A program made the translations under genes and the position numbers. Below are positions 7,554 through 17,157 of a DNA stretch of 64,000 nt, piece after piece. Every line of letters starts with the position of its first letter. Positions within the stretch are counted from its first letter, which is position 1. Origin of the DNA: Achromobacter sp. RTa (GTDB lineage Bacteria; Pseudomonadota; Gammaproteobacteria; Burkholderiales; Burkholderiaceae_B); assembly GCF_000757485.1 (NCBI RefSeq), contig NZ_JPYO01000046.1, positions 32,558 to 96,557 of the forward strand. The letters are read 5' to 3'. The notes beneath the pieces were generated by a model, which was not told where the DNA came from, ran no database searches, and saw only the letters and a program-made list of their open reading frames with translations.

Positions 7554-8534
7554 TCAGTCCAGCGTGATGCCGGCGCGCGTGGCCACTTCGGTAAAGGTGC
7601 GCAGCTCTTTCGCGATCTGCGCCCGGAAGGCTTGCGCGGGCAGGTAGACGGGGTCCAATGCCAGGTCCGCGACCGATCTGCGCACTTGCTGGTCTTCCAT
7701 GATTTCCGACACGGCGCGGCTCAGCGTCTGCACGACCGGGGCGGGCGTGCGGGCCGGCGCGACCAGTCCGTACCAGCCGACGAAGGACACGCCGGGCATG
7801 CCGGCTTCGGCGAATGTCGGGACGTCGGGCAGTTGCGGCATGCGGCGCTCGCCCGTGACGGCCAGCGCGCGCACCTTGCCGGCGCGGGCCTGAGGCGCGG
7901 CGGACGACACCGTGTCCACGCCCAGGTCGACCTCGCCGCCGATCATGGCGGTGACCAGCTGGGCGCTGCCCTTGTAGGGCACCGGGATCATCTTCGCGCC
8001 CGCGGCCTCCGCGAACATCTCGCCGGCCAGGTGGGGCGCGGACCCGGGGCCGAAGGTGCCATACATCAGTTCGCCCTTGGCGCTGCGCTGCCGCGCCAGC
8101 GCGGCGGCTTCCTGCGCGGTGCCGGCTTCCAGGCCATTTTTCGCCAGCAGCACCACGGGCGCCATGGCGACGATGGCGATGTGTTCATAGCTGCGCTCCG
8201 GATCGTAGGGCAGGCCGGCCTTGAGCGCCGGCAGCACGGTGTAGGTCGTGCTGCCCGACAGCATCAGCGTGTAGCCGTCCGGCTGGGCGCGCGCCGCGGC
8301 CTCCGCGCCGATCACGGTGGACGCGCCCGGTCTGTTTTCCACGATGACGGCCTGGCCCAGCTTGCCCGACAGCTTGTTGGCCAGCAGGCGGGCTACCGCG
8401 TCGGTCGCCCCGCCTGGCGTGAAGGGCACGACGATCTTGATCGCCTGCTCGGGATAGGCGGCCTGCGCGGCGCCCGTGAGCGCCGCAAGAGACAGGGATA
8501 ACGCCGCCGCGGCGGCACGCAATTTGACGGTCAT
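7554..8534 (-). CDS. Bug-family tripartite tricarboxylate transporter substrate-binding protein
   Basis: A 326-residue periplasmic solute receptor with signal peptide (MTVKLRAAAAALSLSLAALTGAAQA). It carries the usual Bug signatures: YPEQAIKIVVPFTPGGATD at the mature N-terminus, VIVENRPGA, ARAQPDGYTL, IPVPYKGSAQLVTAMIGG and LPDVPTFAEAG. Bug proteins bind small carboxylates or amides and deliver them to TctAB-type permeases or to sensors; no permease is adjacent. The M20 peptidase gene lies 13 bp upstream on the same strand, so the ligand may be an acylated or peptide-like compound. The ligand cannot be read from sequence. Confidence 0.92.
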   Translation of the reverse strand: MTVKLRAAAAALSLSLAALTGAAQAAYPEQAIKIVVPFTPGGATDAVARLLANKLSGKLGQAVIVENRPGASTVIGAEAAARAQPDGYTLMLSGSTTYTVLPALKAGLPYDPERSYEHIAIVAMAPVVLLAKNGLEAGTAQEAAALARQRSAKGELMYGTFGPGSAPHLAGEMFAEAAGAKMIPVPYKGSAQLVTAMIGGEVDLGVDTVSSAAPQARAGKVRALAVTGERRMPQLPDVPTFAEAGMPGVSFVGWYGLVAPARTPAPVVQTLSRAVSEIMEDQQVRRSVADLALDPVYLPAQAFRAQIAKELRTFTEVATRAGITLD

Positions 8535-8547
8535 GACGGGAGTCCGG

Positions 8548-9966
8548 TCAGGTTGGAAGGGATGCCGGCGCGGCCGCCTGGCGCAGGGCGGCGCCTTGAT
8601 CGCCGAGGTCCCAGAACAGGCCGGCCATGATCGCCAGGCCTTCGCGCGCGACGCTGCCCAGCAGGTGCTCGTTCGGCGCGTGCTGGGCGCAGGCGGGATA
8701 CGAATGCGGCACCCACAGGGTGGGCAGGCCGAGCAGGTCCGCGAAGATGTCGTTGGGCAGGGAGCCGCCCAGGTTGGGCAGCAGCGCCGGCCGCTTGCCG
8801 GTCGTGCGCTCCAGCGAGGCGGCGGCCCAGCGCACCCAGGGATTGTCGGGCGACAGGCGGGTGGCGCCCGCCTGCATTCCCACGCGAACCTCGATGCCGT
8901 CGAACCCGCCGGCCCGCAGATGTTGCCTTACATGCGTTTCCAGCGCCCGCCAGTCGGTGCCGACCACGAAGCGCAGCTGGCACCAGGCCGAGGCTTCGGG
9001 CGGAATGGCATTGACGGGCTTGGCCGGATCGCCGGCGCCGAAGGTCAGCACGTCCAGGCTGTTCCAGCCGAACACCTTTTCGGGGCCGGTCAGGCCGGGC
9101 TCGCCCCAGTGCGCGTCGATCCGGGGATCGTCCTCGCCGCCGCCCACCTCCAGGTCGGCCAGCGCGGCGGCCACTGCCTCGGGTATGGGAGGCGGGCGCA
9201 GGCCGGGCACCGCGATGCGGCCGCGCGCGTCGACCAGCGTGGCGATCGCGTGCGCCAGCACGATGGCCGGATTGGCCAGCAAGCCGCCCCAGTTGCCGGA
9301 GTGATAGCCGCGTTCGCGGGCGCGCAGCTTGAGTTCGAAGTTCACCGCGCCGCGCGAGCCCATGAAAAGCGTGGGACGCTGTGCGCCCAGGCGCGGCCCG
9401 TCGCTGGCGATGAACACATCGGCCGACAGGGCGTCGCGCTGGGCTTCGCAGAAAGCCGCCAGCCCGGGCGAACCGGCTTCTTCGCCGGTCTCGATGAGCC
9501 AGGTCGCGTTGAAACCCAGCTTGCCGCCGCGCGCGGCGATCACCTGCCGCATGGCCTCCAGGTTGATGCTGTGCTGCCCTTTGTTGTCGGCGGTGCCGCG
9601 TCCGTACCAGCGGTCTCCTTCGACGTGCAGGCGCCAGGGATCGCGGCCCGCGTCCCATTTGGCGGCGTTGCCGCGCACCACGTCGCCGTGCCCGTACATC
9701 AGCACGGTGGGCAGCCCGGGGGCTTCTTCGCGGCGCGCCAGCAGAATGGGCAGGTCCACGCCGGCCGGATTGGCATGGACCTGGCAGGAGAAACCGAGGT
9801 CCCGCAAGTGGGGAACCAGGTCTTCGTTCAGGTAGGCATGCTGCGCGGGCGCCTGTTCGGGCACCTCGCTTTCGGTCGCGTAGGCGACGCGCCGGGCCAG
9901 CGTGGCCTGTAGCGCGCCGCTATCGTAGGAATCCAGGGCGAGGAGGAGGGCTTGTTCGCGGGTCAC
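8548..9966 (-). CDS. M20 family metallopeptidase/deacylase
   Basis: A 472-residue zinc hydrolase of the ArgE/DapE/carnosinase class, acting on small peptides or N-acyl amino acids. Expected metal-site motifs are all present: YGHGDVV (His), RGTADNKGQH (bridging Asp), ETGEEAGSPG (catalytic Glu and metal Glu), ASDGPR (Asp) and a late His in APNEHLLGSV. A dimerisation domain lies in between. The start is GTG 9966; I see no in-frame ATG nearby and only a weak ribosome-binding site. It is cotranscribed with a Bug receptor and divergent from a LysR gene that probably controls it. The substrate is unknown. Confidence 0.88.
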   Translation of the reverse strand: MTREQALLLALDSYDSGALQATLARRVAYATESEVPEQAPAQHAYLNEDLVPHLRDLGFSCQVHANPAGVDLPILLARREEAPGLPTVLMYGHGDVVRGNAAKWDAGRDPWRLHVEGDRWYGRGTADNKGQHSINLEAMRQVIAARGGKLGFNATWLIETGEEAGSPGLAAFCEAQRDALSADVFIASDGPRLGAQRPTLFMGSRGAVNFELKLRARERGYHSGNWGGLLANPAIVLAHAIATLVDARGRIAVPGLRPPPIPEAVAAALADLEVGGGEDDPRIDAHWGEPGLTGPEKVFGWNSLDVLTFGAGDPAKPVNAIPPEASAWCQLRFVVGTDWRALETHVRQHLRAGGFDGIEVRVGMQAGATRLSPDNPWVRWAAASLERTTGKRPALLPNLGGSLPNDIFADLLGLPTLWVPHSYPACAQHAPNEHLLGSVAREGLAIMAGLFWDLGDQGAALRQAAAPASLPT

Positions 9967-10022
9967 GTCATTGCTGCATGGATGTGGGGAGGCACAAAGT
10001 TATTACGCTTCATCGCGTGCCA

Positions 10023-10036
10023 CAATTAGATAATTG
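10023..10036. promoter_or_regulatory. Inverted repeat between peptidase and LysR genes, probable LysR site
   Basis: CAATTA-GA-TAATTG is a perfect 6-bp inverted repeat with a 2-nt centre, AT-rich within GC-rich DNA, lying 43 bp before the LysR start and 57 bp before the peptidase start. Position and symmetry fit a LysR recognition site for divergent control. Confidence 0.5.
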
Positions 10037-10078
10037 GCATTCAATCGTTGCCGTAAAGGCATGGCTAAAGGGGTTGGC

Positions 10079-10993
10079 ATGATTTCGTTGGGCTTGAGGT
10101 ATTTCCTGGAGGTGGCGCGCTGCGGCTCCATCGCCGGCGCGGCCGCCTCGCAGCACGTGGCGGCCTCTGCCGTCAGCCGCCAGATCTCCAAGCTGGAGGA
10201 CGGGCTGGGCGTCGCGTTGTTCGAAAGGCAGGCGCGCGGCATGGAGCTCAGCCAGGCCGGGCTCCAGCTGGCCGCTTATGCCAACGCCGCCGCGCTGGAG
10301 GCCGAGCGCGTCACCACCGAGATCCGCCAGCGCGGCCAGCTGGGCGACGTGACGATAAGGCTGGCCTGCACCGAAGGCTTCGCCCACCGTTTCCTGCCCA
10401 TGAGCATGGCCGAGTTCAAGCGGATCCGGCCGGAGGCGCGCTTCCACCTGCACGTGGAGCGGCCCGAAGAAGTCAGCCGCCAGGTGCTGGAAGGGCTGTC
10501 GCAGATGGCGCTGCGCTACACCACGGCGCAGGACGACCGGCTGAAAACCGAACTGTTGGTCCGCGCGCCGGTCTACGCCGTCATGTGCCGCGCGCATCCG
10601 CTGGCCGGCCGCCGCAGCGTCGGCATGCGCGACCTGGCCAAGGTGCCGCTGTCGGTGGGCGATCACGGCACGACGGTCAGGCAGCTGTTCGACGCGGCCT
10701 GCGCCAATGCGGGCCTGCACATCGAGCCCGCGTATGTATCGAACCATTCCGCCGCCTTCCTGCCCATGCTGCCGGGAAGCTCCATCGTGGCCCTGTCGGG
10801 ATACCTGACCGTCATGGGGCAGGAAGAGGCCAGACTGGTCGCCGTGCCGTTCAGCAACCCCGAGATGCGGCAGCGGAGCATTCAGGTGCTGACGCTGCAA
10901 GGCCGCACCCTGCCGCCGCTGGCCCGGGAGTTCCTGGAGTTCATGGCGGCGAGGTTGACCATGGCGCCAAAGGCGCCGGAGGCCGGGGAGTAG
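10079..10993 (+). CDS. LysR family transcriptional regulator
   Basis: A 304-residue regulator. I use ATG 10079 (MISLGLRYFLEVARCGS), the usual LysR opening, preceded by AAAGGGG; an ATG at 10034 would add 15 residues and overlap the divergent promoter region. The winged helix-turn-helix covers about residues 4-62 (GSIAGAAASQHVAASAVSRQISKLEDGLGV), followed by a LysR effector-binding domain to residue 290. It is transcribed away from the M20 peptidase/Bug pair with an inverted repeat between them, so these are its likely targets. The inducer is unknown. Confidence 0.9.
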   Translation: MISLGLRYFLEVARCGSIAGAAASQHVAASAVSRQISKLEDGLGVALFERQARGMELSQAGLQLAAYANAAALEAERVTTEIRQRGQLGDVTIRLACTEGFAHRFLPMSMAEFKRIRPEARFHLHVERPEEVSRQVLEGLSQMALRYTTAQDDRLKTELLVRAPVYAVMCRAHPLAGRRSVGMRDLAKVPLSVGDHGTTVRQLFDAACANAGLHIEPAYVSNHSAAFLPMLPGSSIVALSGYLTVMGQEEARLVAVPFSNPEMRQRSIQVLTLQGRTLPPLAREFLEFMAARLTMAPKAPEAGE

Positions 10994-11011
10994 GCGGCAG
11001 GCCCCGGGGGG

Positions 11012-14000
11012 CTACCTCGCTGCGGCGGCCCGCCAGCGCAGGCGCAGCCGCTCCAGCGCCAGATACACGATAGGCGTGGTGTAAAGCGTCAGGAACTGGC
11101 TGATCATCAGCCCTCCGACGATGGCGATGCCCAAGGGACGCCGCAATTCCGAGCCTTCGCCCATGCCGAGCACCAGGGGCAGCGCGCCCAGCAGGCCGGC
11201 CAGGTTGGTCATCATGATGGGGCGCAGGCGCAACAGGGCGGCGCGGTGGATGGCTTGCTCGGGCGTGAGCCCTTCGCGCCGCTCGAGGCCGAGCGCGAAG
11301 TCGATCATGAGGATGGCGTTCTTCATGACGATGCCCACGAGCAGGAATAGCCCGAGCAGCGCGATCAGCGTGAACTCCATGCCGGCCAGCCGCAGCGCCA
11401 GCAGCGCGCCCACGCCGGCAGAGGGCAGGGTGGACAGGATGGTGAGGGGATGCAGCGGGCTTTCGTACAGCACGCCCAGCACCAGATAGATGGCGACCAG
11501 CACGGCCAGGATCAGCCAGGGCTGGTCCTGCAGGCTTTGCTGGAAGTTGCGGGCGTCGCCGCCCAGGCGGGTCTGGATGTGGGAGGGCACCATCAGCCTG
11601 GCCATGGCGGCATCGATGGCGGCCAGGCCCTGCTCCAGCGACACTCCTTCCGCCAGCGAGAATCCGACCCACACGGCGGCGAACAGGCCGTCGTGGTAGA
11701 CGCGATCGTTGACCAGGCCATATTTGTAGGTGGCGAACGCCGTCAGCGGCACGCGCTCGCCGTTCGCGGCCACGACCTGCACCCTTTCCAGCACGTCCGG
11801 ATCCTCCGTGTAGCGGGGATCGAGCTCCAGCACTACGCGGTACTGGTTCATGGCGTCGTACAGCGTGGCGACCTGCCGTTGGCTGAAGGAGTTGCTGAGT
11901 ACGCTGCCGATGGTGCCCATGTCCACGCCCAGCCGCTGCGCCGCGCTGCGGTCGATGTCGATCATCACCTGTTGCGTGGCGCCGTCGCCCTCGGCGTCCA
12001 CATCGCGCAGCTCGGGGATCTCCTGCATGGCTTTTGAAATCTTCCGCGACCAGTCGCGCAGCGCCGGAACGTCGCTGGCCATGATGGCGAGTTCGTGGTC
12101 GCCCGAATTGCCGAAGCCGCCGGGCATGCGCAGGTCCTGGTCCACGTTCAGGAAGAACATGCCGCCCGGCACCGGCGGGGCGTTCGCGCGCAGCCAGTTG
12201 ATGACCTCGGTGGACGATTCCTTGCGTTGGGAGACGGGCTTCAGGCGGATCAGGAAGAGCGAATTGCTGATGCCCAGATTGCCGCCGTTGTAGCCGATCA
12301 CGTCCTGCACGGCGGGATGCTTGAGCACCAGCTGGCGGTACACCTCGATCTTGGGCTGCATGACCTGGAACGAGAAGCCGTCGTCGCCGCGCACGAAGCC
12401 CACGAGCTGCCCGGTGTCCTGCACGGGCAGGAAGCCCTTGGGCGCCTGCACATAGAGATAGACGTTCAGGCCGATTACGCCGGCCAGCAGCAACAGCGTC
12501 AGCCGGGCATGGCCCAGCACGCGCGCCAGGCTGCTGCCGTACCACGCGTGGATGCGCGCATGGAACGCCTGCATCCGCGACTTGCGGCCGCCCGCGCCTG
12601 GCGGCGGGGCCGGCTTGAGCCAGCGCGCGCAAAGGCTGGGGATGATGGCCACCGACACGGCCAGCGAAATGACGGTCGCCGCAACCAGGGTGATGGAGAA
12701 CTCGCGGAACAGCCGCTCCACCAGTCCGCCCATGAACAGGATGGACACGAACACCACGCTCAGCGCCACGGTCATGGCGACCAGGGTGAAGCCGACCTCG
12801 CGCACGCCGCGCAGCGCCGCCGCGCGCGGCGACAGCCCGCGTTCGAGATGGCGCGAGATGTTCTCCAGGACGACGATGGCGTCGTCGACGACCAGGCCCG
12901 CCGCGACGATCAGCGCCATGAGCGACAGGTTGTTCAGCGAAAAGCCCCACAGGTACATGACGGCGAAGGTGGCGATCAGGCAGACCGGGATCGCCACGCT
13001 GGGTATGGCCGCCGCGCGGGCATTGCCCAGGAAGGCCCATACCACCAGGATCACCAGCGCGGTGGCCAGCCCCAGCGTGATGTGGGCTTCGCGCAAGGTC
13101 GCGTCGATGCCGGGCGAACGGTCCAGCGCGACGGTCAGGTCCACGTCGGCGGGCATGAGCAGGCGCAGGCCGGGCAGGGCCTGGTTGATGGCCTGGATGG
13201 TCTCGATGATGTTCGAGCCCGGCTGGCGGCTGATGGTCAGGACGACGGCCGGATTGCGATTGTGGAACCCGCTGCTGTAGCGGTTTTCCACGGAATCGCT
13301 CACGCGCGCCACCTGCGACAACCGGATGACGGCGCCGTCCTGGTGGCGCACGATGAGGCTGTCGTACTCGCGCGCGCTGCGCGGCTGCCCCGGCGTGCCG
13401 ACCTCCCAGCGCCGCGTGGCGGAATCCAACTGCCCTTGCGGCCCCATGGGCGCGGCGTCGGCGATCGCCTGGCGCACGTCGTCCAGCGCCACGCCGTAGT
13501 GGGCCAGCGCGTTGGGATTGACCTGCACCCGCACGGCGGGCAACGAGCTGCCGCCCATCGTCACCTCGCCCACGCCGTTGATCTGCGAAATCTTCTGTGC
13601 CAATACGGTGGCGCCCAGGTCATAGAGCTGGCCCGCGGGACGGGTCGGGGAACTGAGCGCCAGGGCCATGATGGGAGCCTGCGACGGATTGACCTTGCGG
13701 TAGCTGGGGTTGCCGGGCATGCCAGCGGGCAGTTCGGCCCGGGCGGCGTTGAGGGCGGCCTGCACGTCGCGCGCCGCTTCGTTGATGTCGCGGTCCAACT
13801 CGAACTGCAACTGCACGCGGGTGGCGCCCTGGTTGCTGGAGGATGACATCGCGCTGACGCCCGCGATGCTGCCCAGCGCGCGCTCCAGCGGCGCGGCCAC
13901 CGTGCTGGCCATGCTCTCGGGGCTGGCGCCCGGCAGTTCAGCGCGCACTTCGATGGTGGGGAAATCCACCTGCGGCAGCGGCGCCACGGGCAGCAGCCGC

Positions 14001-14080
14001 CAGGCCACGGCGCCCAGCAGCGTAAGCGCCAGCGCCAGGAAGAGGCAGGCGACGGGGCGGTGCGCCAGCGCCCGGATCAT
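11012..14080 (-). CDS. mdtC: RND multidrug efflux pump inner-membrane subunit, MdtC type
   Basis: A 1022-residue proton-driven RND transporter with the 12-helix, two-periplasmic-loop plan. The N-terminus (HRPVACLFLALALTLLGAVA, then LLPVAPLPQVDFPTIEVRAE) matches E. coli MdtC, and SMASTVAAPLERALGSIAGV fits MdtC rather than MdtB. The helix-4 proton-relay acids are present (AGLVVDDAIVVLENISRH). It overlaps the mdtB stop by 4 nt. In E. coli MdtB and MdtC form a heterotrimer with MdtA and TolC and export bile salts and novobiocin; no outer-membrane channel gene is present here. Confidence 0.92.
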   Translation of the reverse strand: MIRALAHRPVACLFLALALTLLGAVAWRLLPVAPLPQVDFPTIEVRAELPGASPESMASTVAAPLERALGSIAGVSAMSSSSNQGATRVQLQFELDRDINEAARDVQAALNAARAELPAGMPGNPSYRKVNPSQAPIMALALSSPTRPAGQLYDLGATVLAQKISQINGVGEVTMGGSSLPAVRVQVNPNALAHYGVALDDVRQAIADAAPMGPQGQLDSATRRWEVGTPGQPRSAREYDSLIVRHQDGAVIRLSQVARVSDSVENRYSSGFHNRNPAVVLTISRQPGSNIIETIQAINQALPGLRLLMPADVDLTVALDRSPGIDATLREAHITLGLATALVILVVWAFLGNARAAAIPSVAIPVCLIATFAVMYLWGFSLNNLSLMALIVAAGLVVDDAIVVLENISRHLERGLSPRAAALRGVREVGFTLVAMTVALSVVFVSILFMGGLVERLFREFSITLVAATVISLAVSVAIIPSLCARWLKPAPPPGAGGRKSRMQAFHARIHAWYGSSLARVLGHARLTLLLLAGVIGLNVYLYVQAPKGFLPVQDTGQLVGFVRGDDGFSFQVMQPKIEVYRQLVLKHPAVQDVIGYNGGNLGISNSLFLIRLKPVSQRKESSTEVINWLRANAPPVPGGMFFLNVDQDLRMPGGFGNSGDHELAIMASDVPALRDWSRKISKAMQEIPELRDVDAEGDGATQQVMIDIDRSAAQRLGVDMGTIGSVLSNSFSQRQVATLYDAMNQYRVVLELDPRYTEDPDVLERVQVVAANGERVPLTAFATYKYGLVNDRVYHDGLFAAVWVGFSLAEGVSLEQGLAAIDAAMARLMVPSHIQTRLGGDARNFQQSLQDQPWLILAVLVAIYLVLGVLYESPLHPLTILSTLPSAGVGALLALRLAGMEFTLIALLGLFLLVGIVMKNAILMIDFALGLERREGLTPEQAIHRAALLRLRPIMMTNLAGLLGALPLVLGMGEGSELRRPLGIAIVGGLMISQFLTLYTTPIVYLALERLRLRWRAAAAR

Positions 14081-17000
14081 GGCGCGGGGCCTTCAGCTCC
14101 GGGCCGGGCCGCGGAGGCGCCGCGGCGTGCGCCCAGGCGGTGGAAGAACAGATAGACCGCCGGCGTGGTGAACAGCGTCAGCACCTGGCTGACCAGCAGC
14201 CCGCCCACCATGACCCAACCCAGCGGCTGGCGCAGTTCCGCGCCCGAACCGGTGGCCAGCATGAGCGGCAGCGCGCCGAACAGCGCCGCCAGCGTGGTCA
14301 TCAGGATGGGGCGCAGGCGCAGCAGGGCCGCTTCGCGGATGGCGGCCTGGGGCGGCAGTCCGCGCGTGCGCTCGGCCTCCAGCGCGAAGTCCACCATCAT
14401 GATGCCGTTCTTCTTCACCAGCCCGATCAGCAGGATGATGCCGATGACCGCGATCAGGTCCAGCGGGCGTCCGGTGAGCAGCAGCGCGAGCAGGGCGCCC
14501 ACCGTGGCCGAGGGCAGGGTGGACAGGATGGTGACGGGATGGATGGCGCTTTCGTACAGCATGCCCAGCACCAGGTACATGGTGACGACCGCCGCCAGCA
14601 TCAGCCATAGCGTGTTCGACAGGGAAGCCTGGAAGGCCGACGCCGCGCCTTGCAGCCGCAGCTCCACGCTGGCGGGCATGCCGATTTCCTGCCGGGCCGA
14701 TTCGATGGCGGCGATGGCCGCGCCCAGCGAACCGCCGCGCGGCAGGTTGAACGACAGGTTCACCGCCGGAAACTGCGACAGGTGGTTGACGGCCAGGGGC
14801 ACCGCGCGTTCGCTGACGGTCGCCAGCGCCGACAGCGGGATGGCCTGCCCGTCCTCGGTCTGCAGGTGGATGCGCTCGAGCGCGTCCGGGCTCAGCGCCA
14901 GTTTGCGATCCACCTCCAGCACGACGCGGTACTGGTTGGATTGCGTGAACAGCGTGGCGACCTGGCGCTGGCCGAAGGCGTTGTAGAGCGTCTGCGCCAC
15001 ATCGTCCATGGTCACGCCCAGGCGGGCTGCGGTGTCGCGCGAGACTTGCAGGTAGGCCTGGCGGCCGTCGCCCTGCTGGTCGGACGAGATGTCCGCCAAT
15101 TCCGGCGCCTGCGCCAGCCGCCGCGTCAACGCGCTGCTCCAGCGGGAAAGCAGGGCGGCGTCCGGCGAGGTCAGGGTGAACTGGTACTGGCCCCGGCTGA
15201 CGCGGTCCTCGATATTGAGTTCCTGGACGGGCTGCAGGAACAGCGAGATGCCCTGGACTTCCCGGGCGCGGGCGTCCAGCCGGGCCATGATGTCCGCCAG
15301 CGGCGCGCTGCGCTCGGCCCAGGGCTTCAGATTGACGAGCAGCCTGCCGGTATTCAGCGTGGCGTTCATGGCGTCGATGCCGATGAAGGACGACAGACTG
15401 GCGACGTCGGGATCGGCCAGCAGGCTTTGGGCCACCGCTTGCTGGCGGCGCGCCATCGCGTCGAACGAGGTGCTCTGCGACGATTGCGTCACGCCCTGCA
15501 GCGTGCCGCCGTCCTGCACCGGGAAGAAGCTCTTGGGCACGGCGAGGTACAGCAGCCCGGTGAGCGCCACGGTGGCCAGCATGGCGGCCAGCGTCAGGCG
15601 CTGGTGCCGCAAGGTGGCGTCCAGCCAGCCGGCGTAGCGGGCCTGGATCCGGTCCAGCAGGCCCGGGCGGGTATCCGCGTGGGCGGGCAGCAGCCGCGCG
15701 CACATCATGGGGGTAAGGGTGAGCGAGACCGCCAGCGAGATGAGAATGGCGACCGCGAGCGTGACGGCGAATTCGCGGAACAGCCGGCCCACCACGTCTT
15801 CCATGAAGAGCAGGGGGATCAGCACGGCGATCAGCGACAGGGTCAGGGAAACCAGCGTGAAACCGATCTGGCCGGCGCCCTTGAGCGCGGCGGACAGGGG
15901 GCTGTGGCCCTGTTCGCGATAGCGCGCGATGTTTTCCAGCATGACGATGGCGTCGTCCACGACGAAGCCCGCGCCGATGGTCAGCGCCATCAGGGTGAGA
16001 TTATTGGTGGAGAAGCCCGCCAGGTGCATGACGCCGAACGTGCCGATCAGGGATAGCGGCACGGCCAGGCTGGGAATCAGCGTGGCGGGCAGGTTGCGCA
16101 GGAACAGGAAGGTGACCAGCACGACCAGCCCCACGGCGAACGCCAGTTCCCACTGCACGCCCCGCACGGACGCGCGGATGCTTTCCGTGCGGTCGGTCAG
16201 GACGCGCACCTGTACGGCGGCGGGCAGGCTGGACGTCAGCTGGGGCAGCAGCGCCTTGACCTGGTCGGCCACGGCGATCACGTTGGCGCCCGGCTGGCGC
16301 TGGATGTTCACGAGCACGGCGGGCTGTTCGTCGACCCAGGCCGCCAGGTAGCGGTCCTCGGCGCCGTCCTCCACGCTGGCGACCTGTCCCAGCCGCACGG
16401 GCGCGCCATTGCGCCAGGCCACGATCAGCTCGCGGTACTCTTCGGCGCTCTGGAGCTGATCGTTGGCGTCCATGATGACCGAGCGCACCGGCCCGTCGAA
16501 GCTGCCCTTGGGCTGGTTCGAGTTGGCCTTGCCGATGGCCTCTTGCACATCGGCCAGCTGCAGGCCGCGCGCGGCCAGCGCCATCGGATTGACCTGCACG
16601 CGCACGGCCGGCCGCTGGCCGCCCGCCAGGCTCACCATGCCCACGCCGGACAGCTGCGACAGGCGCTGCGTCATGCGCGTGTCGACCAGGTCGTAGACCT
16701 TGGGCAGGGGCAGGGACGCCGAGGTAACCGCCAGCGTCAGGATGGGCACGTCGGCGGGGTTGACCTTGCGGTACACGGGCGGGGTGGGCAGGTCCCCGGG
16801 CAGCAGCGAGCCGCTGGCGCTGATGGCGGCCTGGACTTCCTGTTCGGCCACGCCCAGCGGCACGTCCAGGGAAAACTGCAGCGTTACCACGGAAATGCCG
16901 CTGCCGCTGGTGGAAGACATCTGCTTCAGGCCGGGGATCTGCCCGAAGCGCCGCTCCAGCGGGGCCGTGACGGCGCGGGCCGTGACGCTGGGGCTGGCCC

Positions 17001-17157
17001 CCGGGTACTGCGTGATCACCTGGATGATGGGGTAGTCCACCTGCGGCAGCGCCGCCACCGGCAGCATGCGCCAGGCCAGGATGCCCGACAGCAGCAGGGC
17101 GATCATCAAGAAGGACGTGGCGACCGGGCGCAGGATGAAGGGGCGTGACAGGCTCAT
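14077..17157 (-). CDS. mdtB: RND multidrug efflux pump inner-membrane subunit, MdtB type
   Basis: A 1026-residue RND subunit. The opening FILRPVATSFLMIALLLSGI and the stretch PLERRFGQIPGLKQMSSTSG are MdtB-like. It has 12 predicted helices and an intact helix-4 acidic pair (AGFVVDDAIVMLENIARYRE). Its start overlaps the mdtA stop by 4 nt and its stop overlaps the mdtC start, so the three genes are translationally coupled. It likely assembles with MdtC as a heterotrimer. Confidence 0.92.
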   Translation of the reverse strand: MSLSRPFILRPVATSFLMIALLLSGILAWRMLPVAALPQVDYPIIQVITQYPGASPSVTARAVTAPLERRFGQIPGLKQMSSTSGSGISVVTLQFSLDVPLGVAEQEVQAAISASGSLLPGDLPTPPVYRKVNPADVPILTLAVTSASLPLPKVYDLVDTRMTQRLSQLSGVGMVSLAGGQRPAVRVQVNPMALAARGLQLADVQEAIGKANSNQPKGSFDGPVRSVIMDANDQLQSAEEYRELIVAWRNGAPVRLGQVASVEDGAEDRYLAAWVDEQPAVLVNIQRQPGANVIAVADQVKALLPQLTSSLPAAVQVRVLTDRTESIRASVRGVQWELAFAVGLVVLVTFLFLRNLPATLIPSLAVPLSLIGTFGVMHLAGFSTNNLTLMALTIGAGFVVDDAIVMLENIARYREQGHSPLSAALKGAGQIGFTLVSLTLSLIAVLIPLLFMEDVVGRLFREFAVTLAVAILISLAVSLTLTPMMCARLLPAHADTRPGLLDRIQARYAGWLDATLRHQRLTLAAMLATVALTGLLYLAVPKSFFPVQDGGTLQGVTQSSQSTSFDAMARRQQAVAQSLLADPDVASLSSFIGIDAMNATLNTGRLLVNLKPWAERSAPLADIMARLDARAREVQGISLFLQPVQELNIEDRVSRGQYQFTLTSPDAALLSRWSSALTRRLAQAPELADISSDQQGDGRQAYLQVSRDTAARLGVTMDDVAQTLYNAFGQRQVATLFTQSNQYRVVLEVDRKLALSPDALERIHLQTEDGQAIPLSALATVSERAVPLAVNHLSQFPAVNLSFNLPRGGSLGAAIAAIESARQEIGMPASVELRLQGAASAFQASLSNTLWLMLAAVVTMYLVLGMLYESAIHPVTILSTLPSATVGALLALLLTGRPLDLIAVIGIILLIGLVKKNGIMMVDFALEAERTRGLPPQAAIREAALLRLRPILMTTLAALFGALPLMLATGSGAELRQPLGWVMVGGLLVSQVLTLFTTPAVYLFFHRLGARRGASAARPGAEGPAP

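Noticed and set aside
12095..13846. Long plus-strand frame inside mdtC
   Set aside because: Shadow of the RND gene; no recognisable domain and no ribosome-binding site.
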